From Micromonospora sp. WMMD1155 (GTDB taxonomy: Bacteria; Actinomycetota; Actinomycetes; Mycobacteriales; Micromonosporaceae), in NCBI RefSeq assembly GCF_029581275.1, contig NZ_CP120742.1, positions 594,501 through 658,500 of the forward strand: a stretch of DNA of 64,000 bases, given 5' to 3'. Every line of letters begins with the position of its first letter. Positions within the stretch are counted from its first letter, which is position 1. Below, piece by piece: positions 34,680 through 43,536 of the stretch. A program made the position numbers and the translations under genes. The notes under the pieces were generated by a model. That model saw nothing but the letters and a program-made list of their open reading frames with translations. It ran no database searches and had not been told where the DNA came from.

Positions 34680-35558
34680 GTGCGACTTCTTCCTGCCCTG
34701 ACCCGTGCCACCGCCCTGGGCGCAGCCGCCGTCCTGGCCGCCACCGCGCTCACCGCCTGCGGCGGCGACAGCTCGTCCGACAGCGGCGCCAACCCGTACG
34801 GCCTGGCGCAGCCGGGCGTGCTGCGGGCCGGCACGCTCACCGACGCCCCGCCGAACGTGTACCTCAAGGACGGCAGGTTCACCGGCTTCGACAACGACCT
34901 ACTGACCGCCGTGGCCGGCAAGCTCGGCCTCCGCGTCGAGTTCGTCGGCACCGACTTCTCGGCGTTGCTCTCCCAGGTCAACAACCACAAGTTCGACGTC
35001 GGCAGCTCCTCGATCACCATCACCGAGGCACGGAAGAAGACCGTCGACTTCGGCAACGGCTACGACTTCGGTTACTTCGGTCTGGACGTCCCGGCGGGCT
35101 CGCCGATCACCGGCTTCGACCAGCTCGCCGGCAAGCGGGTCGTGGTGGTGCAGGGCACCGTGCAGGACGACTACGCCACCGGCAAGCAGCTCGACCCGGT
35201 GCGGGTGCCGGACTACAACGGCGCGATCAACCAGCTCAAGGCCGGCACCGCCGACGCGTGGATCGCCCCGGCGGAGATCGGCGAGAAGTCGGCCGCCGAC
35301 AGCAACGGCAAGATCACCGTGGCGGCCAAGCAGCTCAGCCCGGCACCGACCGCGTACGCCGTCGCGAAGGGCGGCGACGAGCTGCGCGAGGCGCTGAACA
35401 AGGCTCTCGACGAGGTCATCGCGGACGGCACCTGGAGCCGGTTGCAGGCCCAGTACTACCCGGGCCGCCCGATCCCGGCGGACTTCAAGCCGGGCAGCGG
35501 CGCGGCCACGCCGTCGGCGGCCACGTCAGCCGCGCCGTCGGCGTCGGCCGCCTCCTGA
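34680..35558 (+). CDS. ABC transporter solute-binding lipoprotein, polar amino acid/cystine type
   Basis: A 292-residue lipoprotein. The signal peptide ends in the lipobox LTAC (Cys near 27), followed by a Ser/Gly linker and the family-3 binding fold: GVLRAGTLTDAPPNV, FTGFDNDLLTAVAGKLGL, VGSSSITITEARKKTVDFGNGY, GKRVVVVQGTV and NQLKAGTADAWI. The C-terminal 20 residues are an Ala/Ser-rich tail. GTG at 34680 has GGAG upstream. With the permease and ATPase it makes a complete importer; riboswitch and leader peptide suggest cystine, cysteine or methionine as substrate. Confidence 0.85.
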   Translation: MRLLPALTRATALGAAAVLAATALTACGGDSSSDSGANPYGLAQPGVLRAGTLTDAPPNVYLKDGRFTGFDNDLLTAVAGKLGLRVEFVGTDFSALLSQVNNHKFDVGSSSITITEARKKTVDFGNGYDFGYFGLDVPAGSPITGFDQLAGKRVVVVQGTVQDDYATGKQLDPVRVPDYNGAINQLKAGTADAWIAPAEIGEKSAADSNGKITVAAKQLSPAPTAYAVAKGGDELREALNKALDEVIADGTWSRLQAQYYPGRPIPADFKPGSGAATPSAATSAAPSASAAS

Positions 35559-35596
35559 GCGGTGACGAGCGAGCAGGACGGTAGGAGAGGCGACCG

Positions 35597-36370
35597 ATGG
35601 ATCCGTTGAGCACCCTCTGGGAGACGTTCTTCGACCTCGACGCGATGCGCGAGGCGCTGCCCGAGATGCTGACCGTCGGGTTACCGAACACGCTGATCCT
35701 GGCGGTCTCCGCCGCCCTGCTCGGCTCGGTGCTGGGCCTGCTGCTGGCCGTCGCCGGGATCTCCCGCAGCCGGTGGTTGCGCTGGCCGGCGCGCGTCTAC
35801 ACCGACGTGTTCCGGGGGCTGCCGGCCGCGGCGACGATCCTGCTGATCGGCGTCGGGCTGGCCCCGCTGGGCATGCAGGTCTGGGGTCCGGACCCCTACC
35901 CGTTGGGGATCCTGGCGCTGTCGCTGATCGCCGCCGCGTACATCGGGGAGATCTTCCGCTCCGGCATCCAATCGGTGGAGGCCGCCCAGTTGGAGGGCGC
36001 CCGCGCGCTCGGCTTCTCCTGGAGCGACTCGATGCGGCTGGTGATCATCCCGCAGGGCGTCCGGCGGGTCCTGCCGGCCTGGGTCAACCAGCTCATCGCG
36101 CTGATCAAGGACTCCAGCCTGGTCTACTTCCTCGGCCTGGTGGCCAGCCAACGGGAGCTGTTCCGGATCGGGCAGGACTACGCGGCCACCACCGGCAACG
36201 AGTCCGCGCTGCTCCTGGCCGGGCTCTTCTACCTGGCGCTGACGGTACCGCTGACGCACGTCGTCAACTGGATCGACAGGCGGCTGCGCCACGGCCGGCC
36301 GGCCGCCGCGCCGACCGACGAGGACGACGACCTCCCGTTGCCCGCCACCGTTCAGGGAGACCGGCGATGA
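35597..36370 (+). CDS. ABC transporter permease, polar amino acid type
   Basis: A 257-residue permease with five to six helices. The HisMQ-type N-terminal region MLTVGLPNTLILAVSAALLG and the EAA-like coupling loop EGARALGFSWSDSMRLVIIPQGVRR (ATPase contact) identify it. The highly charged C-terminal tail is cytoplasmic. It lies 38 bases after the solute-binding gene and overlaps the ATPase gene by 4 bases. Confidence 0.88.
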   Translation: MDPLSTLWETFFDLDAMREALPEMLTVGLPNTLILAVSAALLGSVLGLLLAVAGISRSRWLRWPARVYTDVFRGLPAAATILLIGVGLAPLGMQVWGPDPYPLGILALSLIAAAYIGEIFRSGIQSVEAAQLEGARALGFSWSDSMRLVIIPQGVRRVLPAWVNQLIALIKDSSLVYFLGLVASQRELFRIGQDYAATTGNESALLLAGLFYLALTVPLTHVVNWIDRRLRHGRPAAAPTDEDDDLPLPATVQGDRR

Positions 36371-37110
36371 CCACCGACACCACCACCTCGGTCAGCCTCG
36401 ACGTCCGCGACGTGCACCTCGCCTTCGGGCCGAACCGGGTGCTGCGCGGCGTCGACCTGACCGTGCCGCGCGGCGCGACGGCCTGCGTGATCGGCCCGTC
36501 CGGGTCCGGCAAGTCCACACTCCTGCGCACCGTCAACCGACTGATCGAGCCGGACCGTGGCGACGTGCTGTTGGACGGGCGCAGCGTGCTGGGCGACGAC
36601 CCGGACGGCCTGCGGCAGCGGGTCGGGATGGTCTTCCAGCAGTTCAACCTGTTCCCGCACATGAGCGTGCTCCGCAACGTCACCCTCGCACTGCGCCGGC
36701 TGCGCAAGCTCGGCCAGGACGAGGCGGAGGCCGTCGCCCGGGCCCAACTGGACCTGGTGGGGTTGGCGGCCAAGGCCGACGCACGACCGGCGCAGCTCTC
36801 CGGCGGTCAGCAGCAACGGGTGGCGATCGCCCGGGCGCTGGCGCTGCGGCCCGAGGTGATGCTCTTCGACGAGGCCACCTCGGCGCTCGACCCGGAGCTG
36901 GTCAAGGGTGTGCTCGGGGTGATGGCCGACCTGTCCGCCGCGGGCATGACCATGGTGGTGGTCACCCACGAGATGGGCTTCGCCCGGCAGGTCGCCGACA
37001 CCGTCGCCTTCATGGACCGGGGAGTCGTGCTGGAGGCCGGGCCGCCCGAGGCGGTCTTCGAACGGGCCGAGCACCCCCGGCTTCGCCGGTTCCTGTTCCA
37101 GGTGCTCTGA
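36367..37110 (+). CDS. ABC transporter ATP-binding protein, polar amino acid type
   Basis: A 247-residue ATPase with Walker A GPSGSGKST (about 42-50), Q-loop VFQQFNLFPH, signature LSGGQQQR, Walker B VMLFDEATSALD and H-loop VVVTHEMGFA. It is the energy-coupling subunit of the amino acid importer. Its ATG overlaps the permease stop (ATGA), and tandem hairpins follow the stop. Confidence 0.92.
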   Translation: MTTDTTTSVSLDVRDVHLAFGPNRVLRGVDLTVPRGATACVIGPSGSGKSTLLRTVNRLIEPDRGDVLLDGRSVLGDDPDGLRQRVGMVFQQFNLFPHMSVLRNVTLALRRLRKLGQDEAEAVARAQLDLVGLAAKADARPAQLSGGQQQRVAIARALALRPEVMLFDEATSALDPELVKGVLGVMADLSAAGMTMVVVTHEMGFARQVADTVAFMDRGVVLEAGPPEAVFERAEHPRLRRFLFQVL

Positions 37111-37159
37111 GCCGCGACGGCTCCCCGGTGCGCTGAGCCGCCACGGCTCCCCGGTGATC
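37108..37159. repeat. Two 26-base tandem repeats, each a hairpin
   Basis: Units 37108-37133 and 37134-37159 share TGAGCCG-N-N-ACGGCTCCCCGGTG. Each contains a GAGCCG/CGGCTC hairpin (37109-37123 and 37135-37149). Unit 1 begins with the ATPase stop codon and unit 2 reaches the stop of the convergent antiporter gene. It probably arose by duplication of a terminator. Confidence 0.75.
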
Positions 37160-38732
37160 ACTCATCGGGTCCGCGCCCCAGCAGCCGGATCTCCTCGTTG
37201 TCCAGGGCGGCCTGGAGTTCCTGCAACACCAGGTCGTCGATCTCCCGGTTGTCGCGCAGTCGGGTGACCTCCCGACGCTTGTGGGCGAGGACGCGCAGGC
37301 GTAACTGACGTTCCAGCCGCCGCTCCTCGGCGGTGCTCCCGCCGCTCTCGTTGAGGTCCTCCAGGTGCCGCTGGTACTCGGCTCGCAGCCGATGGACCGA
37401 CTCCTCCTGCGCGCCGACCTCGGCCGCCACCTGCGGCAGAGCGGCGAGGCCCGCCTCGGTGGCCCGGCGCTGGGCATGCCGGGTCTCGTCGACGCGTCCG
37501 GGGTCGCCGACCAGCCCCGCCCAGCGCACGACCAGCGGCAGGGTGGCGCCCTGCAGCAGCATGATCAGCACGATCACCAGCGCGGTGACGAAGATGATCA
37601 GGTCGCGCTCGACCACCGGTTGACCGTCGACGGTCACCGTCGGTACGGCCAGGGCGGCGGCGAGCGACACCGCGCCCCGGAACCCGGACCAGCCGGCGAC
37701 TGTCCCCACCCGCCAGGCCGAGGGCCCCTGGCTCGGGTCCATGATCCGGCGACGTCGCAGCCTCGCGATCTGCGCGGTCAGGTAGACGAAGAACAGCCGG
37801 GTGCCGATGACGACGAGCGTCACCACGAGCACGATCACCAGGGCGCGCCCGGGCGAGGTGCTGGTGATGCCCCGCACCGCGCGGGGTATCTGCGTGCCGA
37901 GAAGGACGAACAGCCCACCGTTGATCAGGAACGTGGACAGGTCCCAGAACGCGAACGCCAGCACCCGGGACCGGGCGCGGATCACCCGTGGACCGGCGTA
38001 GGACAGCACCAGACCGGAGACCACCACCGCCAGCACACCGCTGGCGTGCACGGCGTCGGCCAGCAGGAACGCGGCGAACGGCGTGAGCACGCTCAGCGCG
38101 CCCTCCCGAAGCGGGTCGTCGAGCCGTTTGCGGACCAGCACCACGGCCGCCCCCACCAGCACACCGGCCAGTACGCCGCCGACGCTGGCGCCGACGAACT
38201 CCTCACCGATGCCCAGCACGCCCGGTTCCGCGCTGTGGGTGAGCAGAGCCACGGTGACCGCGAAGACCACCAGGGCGGTGCCGTCGTTGATCAGACTCTC
38301 GGCGTGCAGGGTGGTGAGCAGCTTTCGGGGCAGCCGTTTCGCGAGCCCCGTGACCGCCGCGGCGTCGGTCGGGGCGAGGACCGCCCCGAGCACCCAGGCG
38401 GCGGCCGGGTTCACCCCCAACGCCTGCGCGGTGAACGACACGGTGACCAGGGTGAGCACCACCAGCAGCACGGCGAGTGACCCGATCACCGGGAGGTTGG
38501 CCCGGATCTCGCGCAGACTGATGGTGAGGCTCTCCCGGTACAGGATCGCCGGGAGGAAGATCAGCAGCACCAGCTCGGGTTCCAGTGCCACGTCGGACAG
38601 CGGGGGCGTCAGGCCGAGCAGCACTCCGAACGCGATGAGCAGGACCGGCGGGGCCACCCGGTACCGTCCGCCGAGCGTGGTGCCGATCAGGACGGTGACG
38701 CCCAGCACCACGATCATGACGAGCGCCTGCAC
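37158..38732 (-). CDS. CPA1-family Na+(K+)/H+ antiporter
   Basis: A 524-residue protein with about 12 helices and a 115-residue charged cytoplasmic tail with coiled-coil character. Motifs: LIFLPAILYRESLTI, LAPTDAAAVTGLAKRLPRKL (the ion-binding Asp of CPA1), ESLINDGTALVVF (the conserved ND) and GWSGFRGAVSLAAALAVP (helix 10 Arg). It exchanges Na+ or K+ for protons across the membrane. GTG at 38732 is supported by AAGGGGG 6 bases upstream. Confidence 0.88.
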   Translation of the reverse strand: MQALVMIVVLGVTVLIGTTLGGRYRVAPPVLLIAFGVLLGLTPPLSDVALEPELVLLIFLPAILYRESLTISLREIRANLPVIGSLAVLLVVLTLVTVSFTAQALGVNPAAAWVLGAVLAPTDAAAVTGLAKRLPRKLLTTLHAESLINDGTALVVFAVTVALLTHSAEPGVLGIGEEFVGASVGGVLAGVLVGAAVVLVRKRLDDPLREGALSVLTPFAAFLLADAVHASGVLAVVVSGLVLSYAGPRVIRARSRVLAFAFWDLSTFLINGGLFVLLGTQIPRAVRGITSTSPGRALVIVLVVTLVVIGTRLFFVYLTAQIARLRRRRIMDPSQGPSAWRVGTVAGWSGFRGAVSLAAALAVPTVTVDGQPVVERDLIIFVTALVIVLIMLLQGATLPLVVRWAGLVGDPGRVDETRHAQRRATEAGLAALPQVAAEVGAQEESVHRLRAEYQRHLEDLNESGGSTAEERRLERQLRLRVLAHKRREVTRLRDNREIDDLVLQELQAALDNEEIRLLGRGPDE

Positions 38733-38838
38733 AGCGTACCCCCTTGATCGTCGCCGGCGGTGGATGCGCCGGTGGTTCCATCTGACCGCACCCACCGGCG
38801 GGTTCCGAGGGGAATCGGCAAGTAGCCGTGGGCGGCGG

Positions 38839-41800
38839 TCAGCGGGTCGCGGTGGCGGCGCGGCCCCGGGCGGTGACCGCGCGGGCGACCCGGCGATGAG
38901 CTGCCGACTCCTCTTCGCGGCCCAGCGCGGCCGCCAGGGCGGCGAGGTGCCCGGCCACCGGGCCGACGGTGAGCACGCCGCTGCCGGCGGCCAGTTCCTC
39001 CGCCGCCGGCGACAGTTCGACGTAGACCCGTTGCATCGTGTCCCGGTCACCGAGGGCACGCGCCGCCTGGCCGACGAGGCAGAGCCGCGCCTCCCGCAGA
39101 AGGTCGTGCGGCCCGTCCGGAAGGGCCGACAGGGCCGCTGCCGCGGCGTCCCGGTCGCCGTCGGCCAGCAGCAGCAACGGCCGGATCCACGGCTCGTGCG
39201 GCCCCCAGTCCAGGCCCGCCCAGTCGGTCCCGCCCGGGCCGGGGAGCGGCTGGTCGACACCGTCGGCCCCGTCGTCGACGGCGTCGGCCAGCCGGAGGCC
39301 GAGCAGCGCGAGCGGAAGCAACCCCCGGGTCAGGCCCGGCATGCCGTCGGCGGGCAGCCGGCCGGCCGCTTCGCGGTAGGCGTCCGCCGCCGCGGCCGAC
39401 TCCCCGTCGAGGGCCCGGCGCAGTGCGGCGAACCACCTGGTGAAGACGGCGACCAACGGCAGGTCGTACCGCTCGGCGAGGCGGTCGGCGGCGCGGGCGT
39501 GCTCGTCGGCGGCGGGCCGGTCGGCCAGCGCGCAGTACGCCTGGACCAGGACGAGGTGGCCGAGCACCTCGAAGGTCACCAACCGGTGCCGGGCGGCGAG
39601 TTCGACCAGCTCGACACCGATCCGGGCCCGGTCGGCCGCCAGGCCGACGCGCTGGAAGGTGTGCATGAAGCGGGCGTTGAGCGCGAAGGCCAGCAGCCCG
39701 GGGTCGCCGATCGTCCGGGCGATCGTCTCGGCCTCGGACGCCGCCCGGCGACCACTGTCGGTGGTGGTGCCGCGCAGCTCCAGCGCGAGGGTGCTGAGCA
39801 GTCGGCTGCGCCGGGCCGAGCCGGTCGGACCGAGAGCGGTCAGGGCCAACTCGGCGGCTCGGACGATGTGCCCGGAGAGCCTGTCGTCGTCGTTGCGCGT
39901 CCAGACGGCGGGTACGTCGAAGCCGGCCAGCACCTCCTCGACCAGCAGCGGGTCGCCGAGGGACTGGGCGGTGGTGATCGCCTCGGCTCGTCGCCCCCGC
40001 GCCTCGGCCAGCCTCCCGGTCACGGCCAGCGCGCGCCCCAGTCCGAGCAGCGCGGTCAGCCGTTCGCGCTGTTCGACACCGCCGGCGTGGTCGTACGCCT
40101 CGATCACCTGCCCCCACAGGCGGGCCGCCTCATGCGGGTTCCCACCGCGCTCGGCCTGCTCGGCGGCGGTGCGGGCGTACGCCCCGGCGCGACCGGCAGC
40201 GGCCCGTCCGCCCGCGCGCAGCAGGTGGTACGCCATCGCGGCGGGCTCGACGGGGTCTCGTCGTCGCAGCTCCTCGGCGATGGCGGCGTGCCAGGCGGCC
40301 CGGCGGGGTGTGGACAGGTCGGCGTAGAGCGTGTCGCGGACCAGGATGTGGGTGAAGCGCAGCCGCCCGTCGGGCTCCCGCTCGGTGAGGAAGCCGGCCT
40401 GCAGGGCGCGGTCGACGGCGTCCAGCACCATCGCGGGATCCCCCGCCAGGGAGGTGAGGACCTCCAGGTCGAGATCACGGCCGAGCACGGCGGCCTGCCG
40501 CAGGACGGTGCGTGTCGGCGTGGGTAGCTGGGCCGACCGGTGTCGGATCACGTCGCGTACCCCGGGCGGCACCGAGGCCAGTGCGGCCTCCCCCTCGCTC
40601 GCGTACAACTGGGCCAGCTCGCGGACGAAGAACGGGTTGCCGCCGCTGCGGTCGTGGATCAACCGGGCGGTGGCCGGGGCGAGTGCCGGGCCGACGACGG
40701 CGCGGGCCAACTCGCCGGTCGCCGACGCGGACAGGCCGGCGAGGTACTCCCGGGTCGGCTCCAGCCCGGCGACGCGGGCCAGCGCGGCGGTCAGCTCCGG
40801 GCTGATCTCGGTGGCCCGGTAGGTGCCGAGGACGAGCACCGGCCCGGTGGCCGGGTGTGGACCGGTGAGCAGGGCGGTCAGCAGGTCCAGGGTGTCACCG
40901 TCGGCGCGGTGCAGGTCGTCGAGGACCACGAGCAGCGGCCCTCGCTCGGCGCCCGACGCGATCACCGACGCCACCGCCCGGTGGCGACGGAACCGCCCAC
41001 CGGCGAGGTCGCCCGAGTCGTCGTCGGCCCCCACCTCGCCGCTCAGCCCGGTGAGCGCGTCGCTGACCTGGGTCCACGGCCAGGCCGGCGGTGCGCCCTC
41101 GTACTCCGGGCTGCGGCCCCACGCCGTGGTCCAGCCCTCGGCGGCGAGCCGCTGGGCCAGCGTCTCGGCCATCGCGGTCTTGCCGGCACCCGGGTCGCCG
41201 GAGAGGAGCGCGAGGGTGGGCCTGCGGCGTCGGAGTGCGGTCTCGGCGGCGTGCCACAGCCGGTCCAACTCCCCGGATCGGCCGACGAACGGACGCCGCC
41301 GTGGCGGCTCGGCCCCTGCGGGCCCCCGGAGGCTGGGAGTGGCGGCGGCGTCGAGGGCCGGGGTGAGATGCGGCGCCTGGGCCAGGACGTCGGCTTCCAA
41401 CCTCCGCAACTCGGGCCCGGGGTCGACCCCCAGCTCGGCCACCAGGACGGTACGTGCCTCGCGCAGCGCGGCGAGGGCGTCCCCCTGCCGACCGGCGCGG
41501 TACCGGGCCACCGCGAGCAACCGCCAGGCGTCCTCCCGCAGCGGATGGTTGGCCAGGTGAGCCGGCAGGTCGGCGGCGGCTTCGTCCGGGCGGCCCAGGG
41601 CCAGCAACGCCTCGGCCCGCCGCTCGACGGCCAGCATCCGCAGCTCGTTCAGTCGGTTGATCTCCGCAGCCGCCCAGACCTCGTTCGCGCAGTCGGCGTA
41701 CGCGGGCCCGCGCCAGAGCCGGAGTGCGCCGTCCAGGGCGGTCAGCGCCGGTTCGGGACGTCCGGCCGCGAGCAGTCGGCCCGCCTCGCCGACTGCCGCC

Positions 41801-42150
41801 TCGAACCGGCCGGCGTCCACCGCGTCCGGAGCGACGCGCAGCACGTACCCGGTCGACTCGGTGACCAGGACCCGGGGCGGCTGCCGGGGTGGCCGATCGG
41901 GCTCCAGGGCCCGGCGCAGATCGGCGACGAAGGTCCGGATCGCGCCCAGCGCGCCCTCCGGCGCGACCTCCCACAGGTCGTCGACCAGACGCCGCACCGG
42001 CACCACCCGCCCGTGGGCGATCAACAGCCGAGCCAGCACCAGGCGGTGTCGGTGTCCGCGCAGCGGTGCCGGACCGCGCTCCGTCATGGCGGTCACCGGC
42101 CCGAGGACGCCGAAGGTCACCGCCTCCGGTGCCGTCGACTGCCTGGTCAT
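38839..42150 (-). CDS. SARP-family regulator fused to an AAA/STAND-type ATPase and TPR-like domain
   Basis: A 1103-residue regulator. Residues 10-105 form an OmpR-like winged-helix DNA-binding domain, 110-255 the bacterial transcriptional activation domain, and about 290-600 a nucleotide-binding domain with Walker A GDPGAGKT and Walker B LLVVLDDLHRADGDTL. The remainder is helical and TPR-like. This is the AfsR/large-SARP layout. Large SARPs activate secondary metabolism or stress genes, but no biosynthetic cluster is visible in the window. It is divergent from the hydrolase at 42301 and may control it. Confidence 0.85.
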   Translation of the reverse strand: MTRQSTAPEAVTFGVLGPVTAMTERGPAPLRGHRHRLVLARLLIAHGRVVPVRRLVDDLWEVAPEGALGAIRTFVADLRRALEPDRPPRQPPRVLVTESTGYVLRVAPDAVDAGRFEAAVGEAGRLLAAGRPEPALTALDGALRLWRGPAYADCANEVWAAAEINRLNELRMLAVERRAEALLALGRPDEAAADLPAHLANHPLREDAWRLLAVARYRAGRQGDALAALREARTVLVAELGVDPGPELRRLEADVLAQAPHLTPALDAAATPSLRGPAGAEPPRRRPFVGRSGELDRLWHAAETALRRRRPTLALLSGDPGAGKTAMAETLAQRLAAEGWTTAWGRSPEYEGAPPAWPWTQVSDALTGLSGEVGADDDSGDLAGGRFRRHRAVASVIASGAERGPLLVVLDDLHRADGDTLDLLTALLTGPHPATGPVLVLGTYRATEISPELTAALARVAGLEPTREYLAGLSASATGELARAVVGPALAPATARLIHDRSGGNPFFVRELAQLYASEGEAALASVPPGVRDVIRHRSAQLPTPTRTVLRQAAVLGRDLDLEVLTSLAGDPAMVLDAVDRALQAGFLTEREPDGRLRFTHILVRDTLYADLSTPRRAAWHAAIAEELRRRDPVEPAAMAYHLLRAGGRAAAGRAGAYARTAAEQAERGGNPHEAARLWGQVIEAYDHAGGVEQRERLTALLGLGRALAVTGRLAEARGRRAEAITTAQSLGDPLLVEEVLAGFDVPAVWTRNDDDRLSGHIVRAAELALTALGPTGSARRSRLLSTLALELRGTTTDSGRRAASEAETIARTIGDPGLLAFALNARFMHTFQRVGLAADRARIGVELVELAARHRLVTFEVLGHLVLVQAYCALADRPAADEHARAADRLAERYDLPLVAVFTRWFAALRRALDGESAAAADAYREAAGRLPADGMPGLTRGLLPLALLGLRLADAVDDGADGVDQPLPGPGGTDWAGLDWGPHEPWIRPLLLLADGDRDAAAAALSALPDGPHDLLREARLCLVGQAARALGDRDTMQRVYVELSPAAEELAAGSGVLTVGPVAGHLAALAAALGREEESAAHRRVARAVTARGRAATATR

Positions 42151-42300
42151 GGCACCAGGCTAGGGCGCGCCCGGGGGCGAGGGCCGGCCGGTGCTGATCC
42201 GACGCTGACCGTCCGCTGATCGGCACGGAGCAGGCTCGATCACGTACGACGAGGCGGGGCGACCGCCCCAGCCGGCACTGCTCACCAGAGAGGTTCTCCC

Positions 42301-43179
42301 GTGGACCCCAGGATCAACGGATTCGACTACCGACGCGTGAGCGTCGCGGACGGTGTGGCGCTCAACGTCGCAGTGGGCGGATCCGGACCAGCTGTCGTGC
42401 TGCTGCACGGTTTTCCGCAGACGCACCTCATGTGGCGGCACGTCGCCGCCGACCTGGCCGCCGACCACACGGTGATCTGCCCAGACCTGCGCGGCTACGG
42501 CGACAGCGACAAGCCCGCCGACACCGACGGCACCGGGTACGCCAAGCGCACCATGGCCGCCGACGTCGTGGCGCTGGCCGGCGCGCTCGGCCACGAACGG
42601 TTCGCGCTGGCGGGCCACGACCGGGGTGCGCTCGTGGCGTTCCGCGCCGGTCTGGACCACCCGGCGTCGGTCAGCCGGCTCGCGTTGCTCGACGTGGTGC
42701 CGACCCTGGACATGTGGGGGGTGCTGCACGGCACCTCCGCGGCTGTCGCGTTCCACCTGTACCTCATGGCGCAGCCGCCCGGGCTGCCGGAGGAGTTGAT
42801 CGGTGGCCGCCCGGACGCCTTCTTCGGCCACTTCCTCGACGCCTGGACCCGTGACCCGGCGGCGATGCCGGCGGACGTGCGGGCGGCCTACCTGCGGGCG
42901 TCGCGTGACGCGGTGACCTCGATCGTCGCCGACTATCGCGCGTCGGCCGGCATCGACGTGGTCCACGACACCGCCGACCGCGAGGCCGGCAACACGCTGC
43001 GCATGCCGGTGACGGTGCTCCAGCAGGACTGGGGTGCCGCGCTGGGCTACGACGCGGCCGGGGTGTGGCGGGCCTGGGCACCCGACCTGGAGCACCGGAC
43101 GGTCACCTCCGGGCACTTCATGGCGGAGGAGGCGCCGGCCGAGGTCGTCCGGGAGCTGCGGGCGCTGCTCGACCGCTGA
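42301..43179 (+). CDS. Alpha/beta hydrolase related to fluoroacetate dehalogenase/epoxide hydrolase
   Basis: A 292-residue alpha/beta hydrolase. HGFPQTHLMW is the oxyanion region, DLRGYGDSDKP follows strand 4, and GHDRGALVAFR carries an Asp nucleophile (Asp107) and the Arg pair of dehalogenase and epoxide hydrolases. TSGHFMAEEAP provides the late His. The halide-site tryptophan expected in fluoroacetate dehalogenases (HWFFL...QP) is leucine here (FHLYLMAQP), so a defluorinating role is doubtful; an epoxide, ester or haloacid substrate is possible. GTG at 42301. Divergent from the SARP gene by 150 bases, which suggests it is a target. Confidence 0.7.
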   Translation: MDPRINGFDYRRVSVADGVALNVAVGGSGPAVVLLHGFPQTHLMWRHVAADLAADHTVICPDLRGYGDSDKPADTDGTGYAKRTMAADVVALAGALGHERFALAGHDRGALVAFRAGLDHPASVSRLALLDVVPTLDMWGVLHGTSAAVAFHLYLMAQPPGLPEELIGGRPDAFFGHFLDAWTRDPAAMPADVRAAYLRASRDAVTSIVADYRASAGIDVVHDTADREAGNTLRMPVTVLQQDWGAALGYDAAGVWRAWAPDLEHRTVTSGHFMAEEAPAEVVRELRALLDR

Positions 43180-43536
43180 CCGATCGGCGGCCCGACCACA
43201 CCACCATCACCTTGGGTAAGATAGGCGACACCCGGGGTAACGATCATGGTGGCGTGGCCGGGCCGCCGCGCTCCATCCGGCCCAGCGTGCGGCGACCGGG
43301 CCCGAACGGGCCCTGACCTGCGGCAATGCGACGTGACACGCAGTGGACGACAACCGGTCATCGGTGATACACAGGCAGATAACCGGCAGCCAACGACGTC
43401 GAGTCGATCCCTCTCCTCGCCTTACGACCGTCCAACCGCGCCGCACCAGCGCCGGCATGCCGCTCCACAGTCGCGATCGGACGGCACCGACGCGTCGGGC
43501 CGCTGCGGGAGGCCGTTCCTCGACCAGGGAGTTGCC
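43180..43536. other. 357-base intergenic region
   Basis: It contains a GGGCCC-GAAC-GGGCCC terminator hairpin at 43298-43313 that would end the hydrolase gene, then a stretch without recognisable motifs and the ribosome site AGGGAG before the GTG at 43537. I see no credible coding frame; the frame of the next gene is open upstream but without coding character. Confidence 0.6.
43298..43313 (+). terminator. GGGCCC hairpin terminator
   Basis: Six-base perfect stem GGGCCC-GAAC-GGGCCC, 119 bases after the hydrolase stop. No T tract. Confidence 0.55.

Noticed and set aside
38083..40527. Plus-strand open frame of about 810 codons
   Set aside because: It lies across the antiporter and SARP genes on the opposite strand, is Arg/Gly/Gln-rich with no motif, and has no credible start site.
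43205..43240. Possible iron-regulator (IdeR-type) box TTGGGTAAGATAGGCGACA
   Set aside because: Only weakly like the palindromic consensus and not near an iron gene.
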